64,000 bases of DNA, taken from positions 1 through 64,000 of the forward strand of contig CAISJI010000010.1 in the NCBI GenBank assembly GCA_903885565.1. Direction: 5' to 3'. The DNA is from an uncultured Planctomycetaceae bacterium (lineage in GTDB: Bacteria > Planctomycetota > Planctomycetia > Pirellulales > UBA1268). Both the position numbers and the translations under genes were made by a program. The stretch's first letter is position 1. Every line of letters starts with the position of its first letter. Below, piece after piece: positions 1 through 8,756 of the stretch. The notes below the pieces were generated by a model. It did not search any database and was not told where the DNA came from. It saw only the letters and a list, made by a program, of their open reading frames with translations.

Positions 1-61
1 CCCGCAGCCCTTCGGGGAAGCCCGCCGGAAGGGAGCCCGCGTCCGTCCGCTGCCGATCGAC

Positions 62-775
62 ATGCGGATCAATCGCCATCAGCGCATTCCCGCGGCTCCG
101 CCGGTCTACATGGGGCGCGAGATCGCCCAAACAATGCACTATACCGGCGCGCCGTGGTTGGTCCGCGAGAGTCGCCAGCGCGAGGAGGACTGCCGTCTCT
201 TGCTTGAGGCTCTCAACATCCAGCCCGGCCAGAGCGTTTGCGACATGGGGGCGGGGAACGGTTTTTATACGCTGGAATTGGCCCGGCTCGTGGGGCCGGA
301 GGGGGTCGTCTATGCCGTCGACATCCAGCCGCAGATGCTGCGGTTACTTGCGCGGCGGGCAGCGGAGGAGGGGCTTACCAACATCAAACTCCTGCTCGGC
401 ACCCCGATCGATCCCCGGCTCCCCAAGGGGGAACTGGATGTCGTGCTCTGCGTCGATGTGTACCACGAATTTTCCCATCCCGACGCGATGCTGGAAACGA
501 TCTGCGCGAGCCTCAAGCCGGACGGGCGGTTGGTGCTTGCCGAGTTTCGCGGCGAGGATCCCGCGGTGCCGATCAAGCCACTCCACAAGATGACGAAGGC
601 CCAGGTCAGGGCCGAACTGAAACCGCACGGCCTGGAGGTGGCGCGGGAGTTTGACCGCCTCCCCTGGCAGCACCTGCTCTTTTTTGGGCGCCCCGCGCAG
701 CCCGCTGCCACAGCTTCGCCACCGGATCAGCGCTCGAGCGAGTCGCCGCTCCAGCGATCCCCAACGCCGCGCTAA
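62..775 (+). CDS. SAM-dependent class I methyltransferase, 5' end may lie outside the window
   Basis: Predicted S-adenosylmethionine-dependent methyltransferase; the substrate is not evident. The glycine-rich SAM loop is VCDMGAGNGF at residues 59-68, followed by the acidic strand VYAVDIQPQ at about 83-91. A typical late motif (KPDGRLVLAEFR, about 150-161) and the end LPWQHLLFFGR match a conserved planctomycete family. The last 30 residues are a polar tail. The frame is open back to base 2 with no stop, so the real start may be upstream of the window; the ATG at 62 is simply the first one visible. The stop TAA (773-775) overlaps the stop of the convergent small gene within a single CTAA. Confidence 0.85.
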   Translation: MRINRHQRIPAAPPVYMGREIAQTMHYTGAPWLVRESRQREEDCRLLLEALNIQPGQSVCDMGAGNGFYTLELARLVGPEGVVYAVDIQPQMLRLLARRAAEEGLTNIKLLLGTPIDPRLPKGELDVVLCVDVYHEFSHPDAMLETICASLKPDGRLVLAEFRGEDPAVPIKPLHKMTKAQVRAELKPHGLEVAREFDRLPWQHLLFFGRPAQPAATASPPDQRSSESPLQRSPTPR

Positions 776-1038
776 TACTGCGGGAATTTACCTGCCGCTG
801 CCTTGCTGCTGGCAGAACTTCCCCCGGCGCCTGCCGCAGACCCGCTGCCGGTGCACAGATGCAGCAGTGTCATGGCCCCGGCGGAGATCAGCGCCCAGGG
901 AGCCCAGTCAGGGGCTGAGAGTGTGCGGGGCTCACCGGAGCCATTGATCGGCAACACCGAGGCGGAATCGATCAGCAGCAGTTCCGCCCCGACGATGCAG
1001 GCAAAGATCCCGGTTGCCAGAAAGAAAGTTTTCCACAT
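772..1038 (-). CDS. Small two-helix membrane protein (paralogue of the gene at 49540)
   Basis: Unrecognised 88-residue protein with two predicted transmembrane helices (about residues 3-22 and 46-63) joined by a polar loop of roughly 25 residues, then a Ser/Gly/Ala-rich tail. The second helix is preceded by PDWAPWALISAG. The gene at 49540-49824 encodes a protein of the same size and layout, with a start helix, a longer loop, PPRWLGLALMSVG and a second helix, so the two look like distant paralogues. It converges on the methyltransferase and their stop codons overlap in CTAA at 772-775. Function unknown; no catalytic residues are apparent. Confidence 0.6.
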   Translation of the reverse strand: MWKTFFLATGIFACIVGAELLLIDSASVLPINGSGEPRTLSAPDWAPWALISAGAMTLLHLCTGSGSAAGAGGSSASSKAAAGKFPQY

Positions 1039-1233
1039 GAGAGTGTGACAGCCTGGGCTGCCGTGGGCTGCGGGGAGTTGGGGTTGGGGGCGACCCTGGG
1101 CTGAAGCGGCCGGGAGGGCGATATCACACGGTTCTTCGGCACGTGTCCCTCTCCGGCATCACAGCCCCCTGCCACCCGGCAGGTGGTGAGGATTGTAGCG
1201 ACAACAGCAGGCCGGCGTACCGTCTGGAAGCGC

Positions 1234-3372
1234 TTACGTGGCAGCCGCTGGAGCAGCCTCGCCACCAGCCAGCTCGGGTGCTCCGCGGGGCTCGCCGAGC
1301 TCACCGGTAGACGAGCGTGTGGAGCGCCGTTCCGGCAGCGTGCCCGGCACGAGCTGCGGGCTGGCGGTGGTGGCCTCGATGATCTCGCGGAGCACATTAC
1401 CGTCGAGAACCTCGGTTTCGATCAGTCGGCGCGTGATTGCCTCGAGCGCCGTTCGGCGGGTCGCCAGAATGCGACGCACGCGCTCGATGGCCTGATCGAT
1501 GATTCGCCGCACCTCCTCGTCGATCTCCCGTGCCGTCTCTTCGCTGTGGGAACGGGCGGCGGGCAGTTCGGCGCCGCCACCGGTGAGGAAGGGGGAGCGG
1601 GCACTCTCGCGGTAGTTCACCCGTCCCAGCTGGCTCATGCCGTAGTCCATCACCATCCCCCGGGCGATCTCGCTGGCCCGCTCCAGATCGTTCTGGGCGC
1701 CGGTGGAGATGTCGTCGTACACCATCTCCTCCGCGATCGTGCCTCCGAGCAGAACCTGGATCCGGCTCTCCAGCTCACTCTGCGTCAGCAGGTAGCGGTC
1801 GTCCTCGGGCCGCTGCATCGTGTAGCCCAGCGCCGCCAAACCGCGGGGGATGATCGAAACCTTGTGCACAGGATCGGTGTTGGGAAGGGAATAGGCGACC
1901 AGCGCATGAGCAGCTTCGTGGACGGCAACCCGCTTCTTCTCGTCCTCGTGGATCACCCGTTTTTTCTTCTCCAGCCCTGCCGTGACGCGTTCCACCCCCT
2001 CGTTGAATTCCTCCATCCCGACAGATGTCTTGTTGTTGCGGGCGGCGAGCAGAGCGGCCTCGTTGACGAGGTTGGCCAGATCGGCCCCGCAGAAGCCGGA
2101 GGTGATCCGGGCCACCTGCTGGAGATTCACCGAGGGATTGAGTTTCACCTCCTGAACATGCACCTTCAGAATCGCCTCGCGCCCGCGAACATCGGGGCGG
2201 TCAACGAGCACATGCCGATCGAAGCGGCCGGGGCGCAGCAGAGCCGGATCGAGCGTTTCGGGACGGTTGGTCGCCGCCATCACGATCACGCCGCTGTTGC
2301 TGCCGAAACCATCCATCTCGACCAGCAGGGCGTTGAGTGTCTGCTCGCGCTCGTCATGGCCGCCCACCACGCTCGAGCCGCGTGTTTTCCCCAGGGCGTC
2401 GAGTTCGTCGATGAAGATGATGCAGGGAGCCTTCGACTCGGCCTGCTGGAACAGGTCGCGCACTCGGGCAGCCCCGACGCCGACGAACATCTCCACAAAA
2501 TCGCTCCCCGAGAGCCCGAAGAAGGGTACGCCTGCCTCCCCGGCAATCGCCTTGGCAAGGAGTGTCTTGCCCGTTCCCGGCGGGCCGACCAGCAGCACCC
2601 CCTTGGGAATATGGCCGCCGAGCACCTGGTATTTTTCCGGGCTGCGAAGAAACTCCACCACCTCCCGCAATTCGTCGACGGCCTCATCGATGCCCGCCAC
2701 GTCGTCAAACGTGATCCCCAGATCCTCCTGGGCATACATCTTGCCCCGACTGCGGCCGAAGGCCATCGGGCTGCCGGCCCCGCCGAGCCGTTTCATCATC
2801 AGATAGAAGAGCAGGCCGAAAAGACTCGTCAGGAAGAGCATCGGCAGCCAGTTACGCCACGGGCCGGGGGCCTCCTCGTAGCGGTACGGCACGCCATTTT
2901 CGGCCAGCAATCGGGAGAGCTGTCCCTCAGAATTTTCACTCGGCAGTTTGGCGGTGTGAAATCTCCGTCGCGAGCCGGGAATCCCGCTGCGGGAGGCGGG
3001 CGTTTCGCCCGCCTGCTCATGCTCCTCCGCGTTCTCCTCCGGCATCTCGCTGACCGTTCCCGACACGCTGTAGGCGCCGATCACCACATCGCTGAGCTGG
3101 CCATACCGGGCCATGTGATCGCTGCCGGCGGAGGGGTCTTCGATTTTCACGGAGCGAACCGGCTGTGGCTCACCGTCGGCCGGCGTGCCCGACGCCCGGA
3201 TCAGATGTTCCAGATCGCTGTATGAGAGCGACAGCTCGGGAACCGTCGCCAGCAGGCTCATGGCAAACAGACCTGCCACCCCCACGGCGATCAGCGACCA
3301 CACCATATTCGCTCCACCAAAAGAATTTTTGCGGTCGGCTTGGCGCTTGGGGAAGTCGCGTTTGGTGGGCAT
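1234..3372 (-). CDS. ftsH: ATP-dependent zinc metalloprotease FtsH
   Basis: Membrane-anchored AAA+ protease that degrades misassembled membrane proteins and short-lived regulators. With the start at 3372 ([10 protein letters not shown]) it has 712 residues. It has a first transmembrane helix at about 23-42, a periplasmic domain of about 130 residues, and a second helix at about 176-193. The AAA module shows Walker A GPPGTGKT (263-270), Walker [12 protein letters not shown] (about 318-328) and the second region of homology [20 protein letters not shown] (about 367-386). The zinc site is HEAAH (485-489), where most FtsH proteins have HEAGH; the metal ligands are kept. A start 50 codons further upstream is possible, but that stretch is unlike FtsH. 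The C-terminus is a low-complexity Ala/Gly/Pro tail. Confidence 0.95.
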   Translation of the reverse strand: MPTKRDFPKRQADRKNSFGGANMVWSLIAVGVAGLFAMSLLATVPELSLSYSDLEHLIRASGTPADGEPQPVRSVKIEDPSAGSDHMARYGQLSDVVIGAYSVSGTVSEMPEENAEEHEQAGETPASRSGIPGSRRRFHTAKLPSENSEGQLSRLLAENGVPYRYEEAPGPWRNWLPMLFLTSLFGLLFYLMMKRLGGAGSPMAFGRSRGKMYAQEDLGITFDDVAGIDEAVDELREVVEFLRSPEKYQVLGGHIPKGVLLVGPPGTGKTLLAKAIAGEAGVPFFGLSGSDFVEMFVGVGAARVRDLFQQAESKAPCIIFIDELDALGKTRGSSVVGGHDEREQTLNALLVEMDGFGSNSGVIVMAATNRPETLDPALLRPGRFDRHVLVDRPDVRGREAILKVHVQEVKLNPSVNLQQVARITSGFCGADLANLVNEAALLAARNNKTSVGMEEFNEGVERVTAGLEKKKRVIHEDEKKRVAVHEAAHALVAYSLPNTDPVHKVSIIPRGLAALGYTMQRPEDDRYLLTQSELESRIQVLLGGTIAEEMVYDDISTGAQNDLERASEIARGMVMDYGMSQLGRVNYRESARSPFLTGGGAELPAARSHSEETAREIDEEVRRIIDQAIERVRRILATRRTALEAITRRLIETEVLDGNVLREIIEATTASPQLVPGTLPERRSTRSSTGELGEPRGAPELAGGEAAPAAAT

Positions 3373-3573
3373 GGATGCTCGCAGAGGAGGGGAACGATCG
3401 GAGGCTCGAGAACCGATATCAGTGCATCCTAAGCGTCCCCCCCCCGGGAAACAAATCTCCGGTATCTCGCCAGTCCCGGGAAGAAACGCGCATCCGGAAC
3501 TTGAAGTGGAAGTTCGCCCCACAAAAACCTAAGATTCAGGCTGCCGCTCCGCTCGTCCCCCGCGTCGAACCTC

Positions 3574-4797
3574 ATGCCCCAACCCCCGCGATCCTCCCCC
3601 GCCGCCGCCCCTTCGCCCGCTGTTTCCCGGCCGACTGAGGCTGGCCCGCTGCAGGTGGCTGTGCTGGGATCGACCGGGAGCGTGGGGAGCAGCACGCTGG
3701 AGGTGATCGCGGCCTCGCAGGGGCGGTTCACGCCCTATCTCTTGGCGGCCCATCGCAGCACGAAACGGCTGCTGGAGCAGGCACATGCCTGCCGGCCTCG
3801 CTATCTGGTGGTGGTCGATCCGGAGGCCGCCGCCGCGATTGGAGCCGACGCCCTCCCGGCAGGCACCCGCCTGGCAGTCGGCCCTGAGGCGCTCAACGAT
3901 CTCGTGCAGCAACCGGAGGTGGATCGGGTTGTGTCGGCGATTGTCGGCGCCGCGGGCCTCTCCAGCACCTGGGCGGCCGTGGAGGCGGGCAAGATGGTGG
4001 CCTTGGCCAACAAGGAAACGCTCGTGATGGCCGGGCCTCTGGTAATGCGTTTGGCGGTGCAGACCGGGGCGCGCATCCTACCGGTAGACAGCGAGCACTC
4101 CGCCATCCATCAGGCGCTACGGGCTGGCACGCCCGCCGAGGTGACCCGCCTCGTGCTCACCGCCAGTGGTGGCCCCTTTCGATCCCATTCGCGGGCGGCC
4201 CTGGCCGAGGTGACACTCGCTGAGGCGCTGCGACACCCCACCTGGTCGATGGGGCCCAAGATCACGATCGACTCCGCCACGATGATGAACAAGGCGCTGG
4301 AATTGATCGAGGCCAGATGGCTCTTCGGGCTGCCGGCGGAGAAGCTGGCTGTGCTTGTTCACCCCCAGTCGATCGTCCATTCCCTGGTGGAGTTTGTCGA
4401 TGGCTCGGTGCTGGCGCAGCTCAGCCCGCCCGACATGAAACTCCCGATTCAATATGCCCTCTCCTATCCGCAGCGCCATCCGGGCCCCGCCCGGCGCTTC
4501 GACTACACACAGAGCATGCGTTTGGACTTCGAGCCGCCCGATCCCGAACGGTTTCCTGCCGTGCGGCTGGGGCATGAGGCGGCGCAGCGTGGCGGCACCT
4601 GCGGGGCGGTGCTCAACGCCGCCAACGAGGAGGCTGTGCGCGGATTCATGGCGGGAGAGCTGCGGTTTACAGACATCGCCGATGTCTGTGGCCGGGTGCT
4701 GGCGGAGCATGCGTTTCAACCCGAGCCTTCGCTCGACGACGTCCGTCGACTCGATGCATGGGCAAGACAGGAGGTCGTCAAGTGGGCGTGTGTCTGA
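3574..4797 (+). CDS. dxr: 1-deoxy-D-xylulose 5-phosphate reductoisomerase
   Basis: NADPH-dependent enzyme that converts DXP to 2-C-methyl-D-erythritol 4-phosphate in the MEP isoprenoid pathway. The sequence shows the dinucleotide-binding loop VAVLGSTGSVGSST (about 28-41), the metal and substrate motif VDSEHSAIHQAL, the TASGGPFR loop, and the signature HPTWSMGPKITIDSATMMNK. The 407-residue length fits the family plus about 25 extra Pro/Ala-rich N-terminal residues; a slightly later start is therefore possible. Its TGA stop (4795-4797) overlaps the ATG of rseP, so the two genes are probably translationally coupled, a common pairing in bacteria. Confidence 0.95.
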   Translation: MPQPPRSSPAAAPSPAVSRPTEAGPLQVAVLGSTGSVGSSTLEVIAASQGRFTPYLLAAHRSTKRLLEQAHACRPRYLVVVDPEAAAAIGADALPAGTRLAVGPEALNDLVQQPEVDRVVSAIVGAAGLSSTWAAVEAGKMVALANKETLVMAGPLVMRLAVQTGARILPVDSEHSAIHQALRAGTPAEVTRLVLTASGGPFRSHSRAALAEVTLAEALRHPTWSMGPKITIDSATMMNKALELIEARWLFGLPAEKLAVLVHPQSIVHSLVEFVDGSVLAQLSPPDMKLPIQYALSYPQRHPGPARRFDYTQSMRLDFEPPDPERFPAVRLGHEAAQRGGTCGAVLNAANEEAVRGFMAGELRFTDIADVCGRVLAEHAFQPEPSLDDVRRLDAWARQEVVKWACV

Positions 4798-6899
4798 TGA
4801 TGGGAATGATGGCTGCGGACAGTTTCCCGGCAGCGGGAGTGCTGCTGGCTGCCGGTTCGTGGGCGGCGTGGCTGATGCAGCCGGCGAACTGGTGGGTGAT
4901 TCTGCAGGTGGCCGGTGGCCTGGGATTTGTGATCTTCGTTCACGAGCTGGGGCACTTTCTCGTGGCTAAGGCCTGCGGAGTGAAGTGCGAGAAGTTTTTC
5001 CTCGGATTTGATGTGGGCGGACTCAAACTCGCCAGCTTCAAGTGGGGCGAAACTGAATATGGCATCGGCGCCCTTCCTCTGGGCGGCTATGTGAAAATGC
5101 TCGGTCAGGACGACAACCCCTCCGCGGCCGCCAACGAGGCGCAGCGGGCCCGGGGCACGATGGGCGATCTTCCGGCTGAGCCGGTGGCCGGCCCCCACCC
5201 TGTCTGGGATCCCCGCAGCTACCCTGCCCAGAGCGTTCCCAAGCGGATGGCGATCATCTCCGCCGGCGTCATCATGAACACGATCTTCGCCTTTCTGATG
5301 GCCTCATGGGCCTTTGGCCTGGGGGTGAAGGAGCTCACCTGCGCGGTGTCGAGCGTGCGCCCGGGCGGCGCCGCTTGGCGGGCAGGCATGCGCAGCGGCG
5401 ACGAAATCACCGCGATTGGCAGCCGGCAGAACCCGATCTTCACAGACCTGCAGAAGGGGGTCACGCTCGGCGATGTGGCCAAGGGGGTCGAGTTCACGAT
5501 CCACCGTCCCTCCGACAATTCCACCCGCACCGTGACGCTCCACCCCGACACCGATCTGGGTGTGCCGACCGTCGGCGTGACCAGTCCGTTTTCGCTCACG
5601 CTGCCCAAGGATCTTGGCGAGGGGCTGCCCGGGAGCGCCGGGGCTGCCCAGCCCGCCCTCGCTGCCGGCGACACGATCCGGGCTGTCGACGGCCAGCCGG
5701 TGGCAAACTACGCAGAACTGATCGGCCTGCTCAACACCCGCAGTGACAAGCCGGTGACGCTCACCGTCGAGCGGGCCGGGCTGGCGGGAAGCGCAGCGGT
5801 CGAAACCCTGGCGGTGGAGATCCCCGTTCAGCCACTGCTGGCCACGGGGATGACGATGACGCCGCTGCCGATCAAGGCGGTGCAGGAGGGGTCGCCCGCC
5901 GCCGCTGCGGGGATTCAGCAGGGAGATCTGCTCGAGACAATCGATGGCGCCGCTGTGGGCGACCCGCTGGCGGTGGAAGCTCGGCTGCGGAGCATGGCCG
6001 GCCGGAGCGTGGTGCTCACGCTGCGGCGCGAGGGGGCCGAAAAGAGCCTCACGGTGACACCGCGGGCGGTCGACTGGATCGAGGAATCGAGGCTGCCGAT
6101 GAGCCCGGTGTCGCTGGCGTCGCTGGGCGTGGCGCTCCCTGTGGCGGCGACAGTGGCTGCCGTGGAGCCGGAGAGCCCCGCTGCGCGGGCCGGCATTCAG
6201 ACCGGAGAGCGGGTGGTGCGGGTACGGTTTTTGGATCCCCAGGAGCTTGGTCCAGATGGCAAGCCTGCAGGGGCCACAGGGCCGGACAAGGGCTTGGAGC
6301 TGACCGACAAATCCCCCAGCTGGCCCTACGTCGCCACCAGCCTGCAGATGGTTCCAGCCGGAACGCAACTGCTGCTGAGAGTTGCCGCGGCGGATGGGAC
6401 GGAGCGGGATGTGCAACTGGTGCCGGCCGTGGCGGCGGGCCGGTTTGTCACCGACCGTGGTCTGGTCTTCGAGCCGCTCTATCGCAATGTGAAGGCGGGA
6501 TCTTTTGCCGGGGCGCTGGCTCTGGGCGGCCGCAAGGTGCTGGAGGATCTGTCGCTGGTCTATCGGTTCCTGCAGAAGCTGACCAGCAATCAGATCAGCC
6601 CCCGGCTCCTGGGAGGGCCCATCGAGATCGCCAAGCAGGCGGGCAAATCGGCCGAGGAAGGATTCAGCCGCCTGCTGCTGTTTTTGACGATGCTCAGCGC
6701 CAATCTGGCGGTGGTCAATTTTCTGCCCATCCCCGTTCTCGACGGCGGGCATATGGTTTTTCTGGCGTATGAATGGCTCCGCGGCAAGCCTCCGAGCGAA
6801 GGCGTGGTGGTGGCCCTGAGCTATCTGGGACTGATTCTGATTCTGTCGCTGATGCTGTTTGTGTTTGGTCTCGATCTGGGGCTGATTCCGCGGCATTAA
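4797..6899 (+). CDS. rseP: RIP metalloprotease RseP (site-2 protease) with multiple PDZ domains
   Basis: Intramembrane zinc protease that cleaves membrane-anchored anti-sigma factors or signal-peptide remnants. The zinc site FVHELGH lies at residues 47-53 in the first core helix; the second catalytic motif NFLPIPVLDGGH is at about 641-652. Between them lie three clear PDZ-like units (around PGGAAWRAGMRSGDEI, GSPAAAAGIQQGDLL and ESPAARAGIQTGERV) and a probable fourth (PALAAGDTIRAVDGQPV). That makes the protein 700 residues, against about 450 in E. coli. The start at 4797 overlaps the dxr stop as TGATG; a GGAGG sits about 20 bases upstream, and an in-frame ATG at 4758 inside dxr is a weaker alternative. 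Confidence 0.93.
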   Translation: MMGMMAADSFPAAGVLLAAGSWAAWLMQPANWWVILQVAGGLGFVIFVHELGHFLVAKACGVKCEKFFLGFDVGGLKLASFKWGETEYGIGALPLGGYVKMLGQDDNPSAAANEAQRARGTMGDLPAEPVAGPHPVWDPRSYPAQSVPKRMAIISAGVIMNTIFAFLMASWAFGLGVKELTCAVSSVRPGGAAWRAGMRSGDEITAIGSRQNPIFTDLQKGVTLGDVAKGVEFTIHRPSDNSTRTVTLHPDTDLGVPTVGVTSPFSLTLPKDLGEGLPGSAGAAQPALAAGDTIRAVDGQPVANYAELIGLLNTRSDKPVTLTVERAGLAGSAAVETLAVEIPVQPLLATGMTMTPLPIKAVQEGSPAAAAGIQQGDLLETIDGAAVGDPLAVEARLRSMAGRSVVLTLRREGAEKSLTVTPRAVDWIEESRLPMSPVSLASLGVALPVAATVAAVEPESPAARAGIQTGERVVRVRFLDPQELGPDGKPAGATGPDKGLELTDKSPSWPYVATSLQMVPAGTQLLLRVAAADGTERDVQLVPAVAAGRFVTDRGLVFEPLYRNVKAGSFAGALALGGRKVLEDLSLVYRFLQKLTSNQISPRLLGGPIEIAKQAGKSAEEGFSRLLLFLTMLSANLAVVNFLPIPVLDGGHMVFLAYEWLRGKPPSEGVVVALSYLGLILILSLMLFVFGLDLGLIPRH

Positions 6900-6903
6900 A
6901 CCC

Positions 6904-7617
6904 TTGCCGTTGGCCGGTGTACCCGTGAGCAACACCATCGATCGAGCCGCTGCAGCAAGCCTCCCGCCCGGGCAGTGGGTGCCACCGGCAAGGGTGCGCG
7001 TGGTGGTGTTTGATGTGGTGGGCACGTTGGTAGAGCCCCATCCCTCCGTGGCAGTCGCCTACCAGCAGGCCGGCCTGCGGCAGAGAGTGGCCTGTGACGC
7101 CGCCGACATCCAGCGGCGGTTTGCTCAGGCCTGGCGGCAGCAGGAACTGCTCGACGCCGCTGCAGTGCCCTCCTTCGCCACCAGTCAGGCCCGTGAGGAA
7201 GAGCGCTGGCGGAGGATTGTCGAGGAGGTGTTTGCTGGCGCGGCGTCCCTTGAGCAAACGGCGGCGATCTTTGCCGAGTTATGGAATCACTTTGGCGAGC
7301 CCTCGTCCTGGCGTCCCGTTGCCGCCGGCCAGCAGATGCTGCAGGCGGCCCTTCAGGCTGGGGCAGGGGTGGTGCTGGCGAGCAATTTTGACGACCGCCT
7401 CCTGCGGCTGGCCAAACACTTGCATCCCCTCACCTCCGCGCAGGAGGTGTTTGCCTCGTCGGCCATCGGCTGGCGGAAGCCGGCCCCGGAGTTTTTCCGC
7501 TGGATCGAGGCCCGGCTCGGCTGTGGCCCCGACGAACTTATGCTCGTGGGCGACAACCCCCTGCTCGATATCGCCGCCGCCACGCAGGCTGGCTGGCAGG
7601 CTCAGGCCGTGGCCTAA
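6904..7617 (+). CDS. HAD-superfamily hydrolase-like protein, motif I altered
   Basis: HAD-fold protein of about 237 residues. Visible motifs are motif I VVVFDVVGTLV (nucleophile Asp at residue 37), motif II VLASNFDD, motif III lysine in GWRKPAPEFF, and motif IV LVGDNPLLDIAAA. Motif I reads D-V-V-G-T, so the second aspartate (acid/base in phosphatase members) is replaced by Val, as also happens in non-phosphatase HAD branches such as dehalogenases. A phosphatase role is therefore uncertain. It starts four bases after rseP ends, with a TTG at 6904; the GTG at 6925 is an equally plausible start. Probably co-transcribed with dxr and rseP. Confidence 0.75.
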   Translation: MPLAGVPVSNTIDRAAAASLPPGQWVPPARVRVVVFDVVGTLVEPHPSVAVAYQQAGLRQRVACDAADIQRRFAQAWRQQELLDAAAVPSFATSQAREEERWRRIVEEVFAGAASLEQTAAIFAELWNHFGEPSSWRPVAAGQQMLQAALQAGAGVVLASNFDDRLLRLAKHLHPLTSAQEVFASSAIGWRKPAPEFFRWIEARLGCGPDELMLVGDNPLLDIAAATQAGWQAQAVA

Positions 7618-7741
7618 AGGGGCTGGCTGGAGCGTGGTTGTGGCAGGCAATCGCCTGACAAACGCGGTATATTGCGGCGGGGTCGGTTCCGTCGCTGGTC
7701 CCCCGTCTGTATTCCTTTCCCCCCAAGACAAAGGTTTGAGC

Positions 7742-8578
7742 ATGTCGCTGTCTGCCACTCATCGCCGAGGTTTTCTCCGCACCAGCGCCGCTCTGGCGTG
7801 CGCCGCCGCCTTTCCCTGGACGCGGTCGGCCCAGGCCGCGGCGGGCGACTTGAATCTCGGCATCCAGATGTTTTCGCTGCGGGGATACAAGGTCGATGAG
7901 GCGATGCAGCATGCAGCTGATCTGGGATTCAAGTTTGTCGAGTTCTACGGCGGCATGTTCCCGATCGATTCCGATGCTGCCGCCATCGCCGGAATGAAGA
8001 AGAAGCTCGCCGATCTGGGGCTCACGATCAGCGCCCATGGGGTGAACGGGTTTGGCGGCGACGCCGCTGCCAACCGCAAGGTGTTTGAATTCGCCAAGGC
8101 GGTGGGCATTCCGACGATCACCTGCGATCCGAGCCCCGAGGCCTTCAAGAGCCTCGATGAGCTGGTCAAGGAATTCGACATCCGCGTCGCCATCCACAAC
8201 CACGGCCCCAAGAGCCGCTACAACAAGGCGATCGATGTGCTCAAGGCGATCGAGGGGCATGACGAGCGGATCGGCGCCTGCGCTGACTTGGGCCACTACA
8301 TCCGCTCGGGTGAAAAGCCGACCGAGGTGATCCGGCTGCTCAAGGGGCGGCTGTATGGCGTGCATCTCAAGGACTTTAAGGAGATGCAGGACAAGACCAC
8401 CGGTGTGATTCTCGGCCGTGGGCATCTCGATGTGCCGGCGGTGTTTGCCGCCCTGGAGCAGGCCGGCTTCCCCGAGAACGGGGCCCTGTCGCTGGAATAT
8501 GAGGAAAACCCAGAAAACCCGCTCAACGATATCCGCGAATGCATTCAGGTGGCGCAGGATGCGATGGCCAAGGCCTAA
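7742..8578 (+). CDS. Secreted sugar phosphate isomerase/epimerase (xylose isomerase-like TIM barrel)
   Basis: A 278-residue protein of the AP endonuclease family 2 / xylose isomerase-like TIM-barrel group, common as exported carbohydrate enzymes in planctomycetes. The N-terminus has a twin-arginine-like signal (HRRGFLRTSAAL, then AQAAAG). Barrel motifs include LGIQMFSLRG, FVEFYGG, VAIHNHGP, ACADLGHYIRSG, GVHLKDF and LSLEYEENPENP, which carry the His/Asp/Glu metal-site residues of this family. The start at ATG 7742 follows 'gtttgagc'. The substrate cannot be told from sequence. The TAA stop lies in the CTAA that flanks repeat element A1. Confidence 0.85.
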   Translation: MSLSATHRRGFLRTSAALACAAAFPWTRSAQAAAGDLNLGIQMFSLRGYKVDEAMQHAADLGFKFVEFYGGMFPIDSDAAAIAGMKKKLADLGLTISAHGVNGFGGDAAANRKVFEFAKAVGIPTITCDPSPEAFKSLDELVKEFDIRVAIHNHGPKSRYNKAIDVLKAIEGHDERIGACADLGHYIRSGEKPTEVIRLLKGRLYGVHLKDFKEMQDKTTGVILGRGHLDVPAVFAALEQAGFPENGALSLEYEENPENPLNDIRECIQVAQDAMAKA

Positions 8579-8730
8579 CAGGCTGTGGATAGAGTGCAGC
8601 ATCGCTGGATGCGATGCCCGTCGACCGTGGAAACGCCAACCGGGCCCTCGACGGGGGCGTTTCCACCGGTCGACCGAGTGGGCTGTCTTCAATCCAGAGG
8701 TCATGGATGGCTTTTTTCACGGACAGCTAA
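8575..8730 (+). repeat. Family A MITE-like element, copy A1
   Basis: Element body 8579-8726 (148 bp) between two identical CTAA tetranucleotides (8575-8578 and 8727-8730). The left CTAA contains the TAA stop of the isomerase gene. The left end is CAGGCTGTGGATAGAGTGC; the right end read backwards is CTGTCCGTGAAAAAAG, giving imperfect terminal inverted repeats. Inside are the palindrome GCATCGCTGGATGCGATGC and a hairpin with arms GTGGAAACGCC and GGCGTTTCCAC. This copy has a loop about 16 bp longer than the other copies, but its stem still pairs. No coding capacity. Confidence 0.85.
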
Positions 8731-8756
8731 GTCCGGAGGTTTCGAAGGGATGTTCT

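Noticed and set aside
1168..1183. Hairpin CCTGCC-ACCC-GGCAGG downstream of ftsH as a terminator
   Set aside because: The stem is only six pairs and no T run follows on the ftsH strand; such hairpins are common in high-GC DNA.
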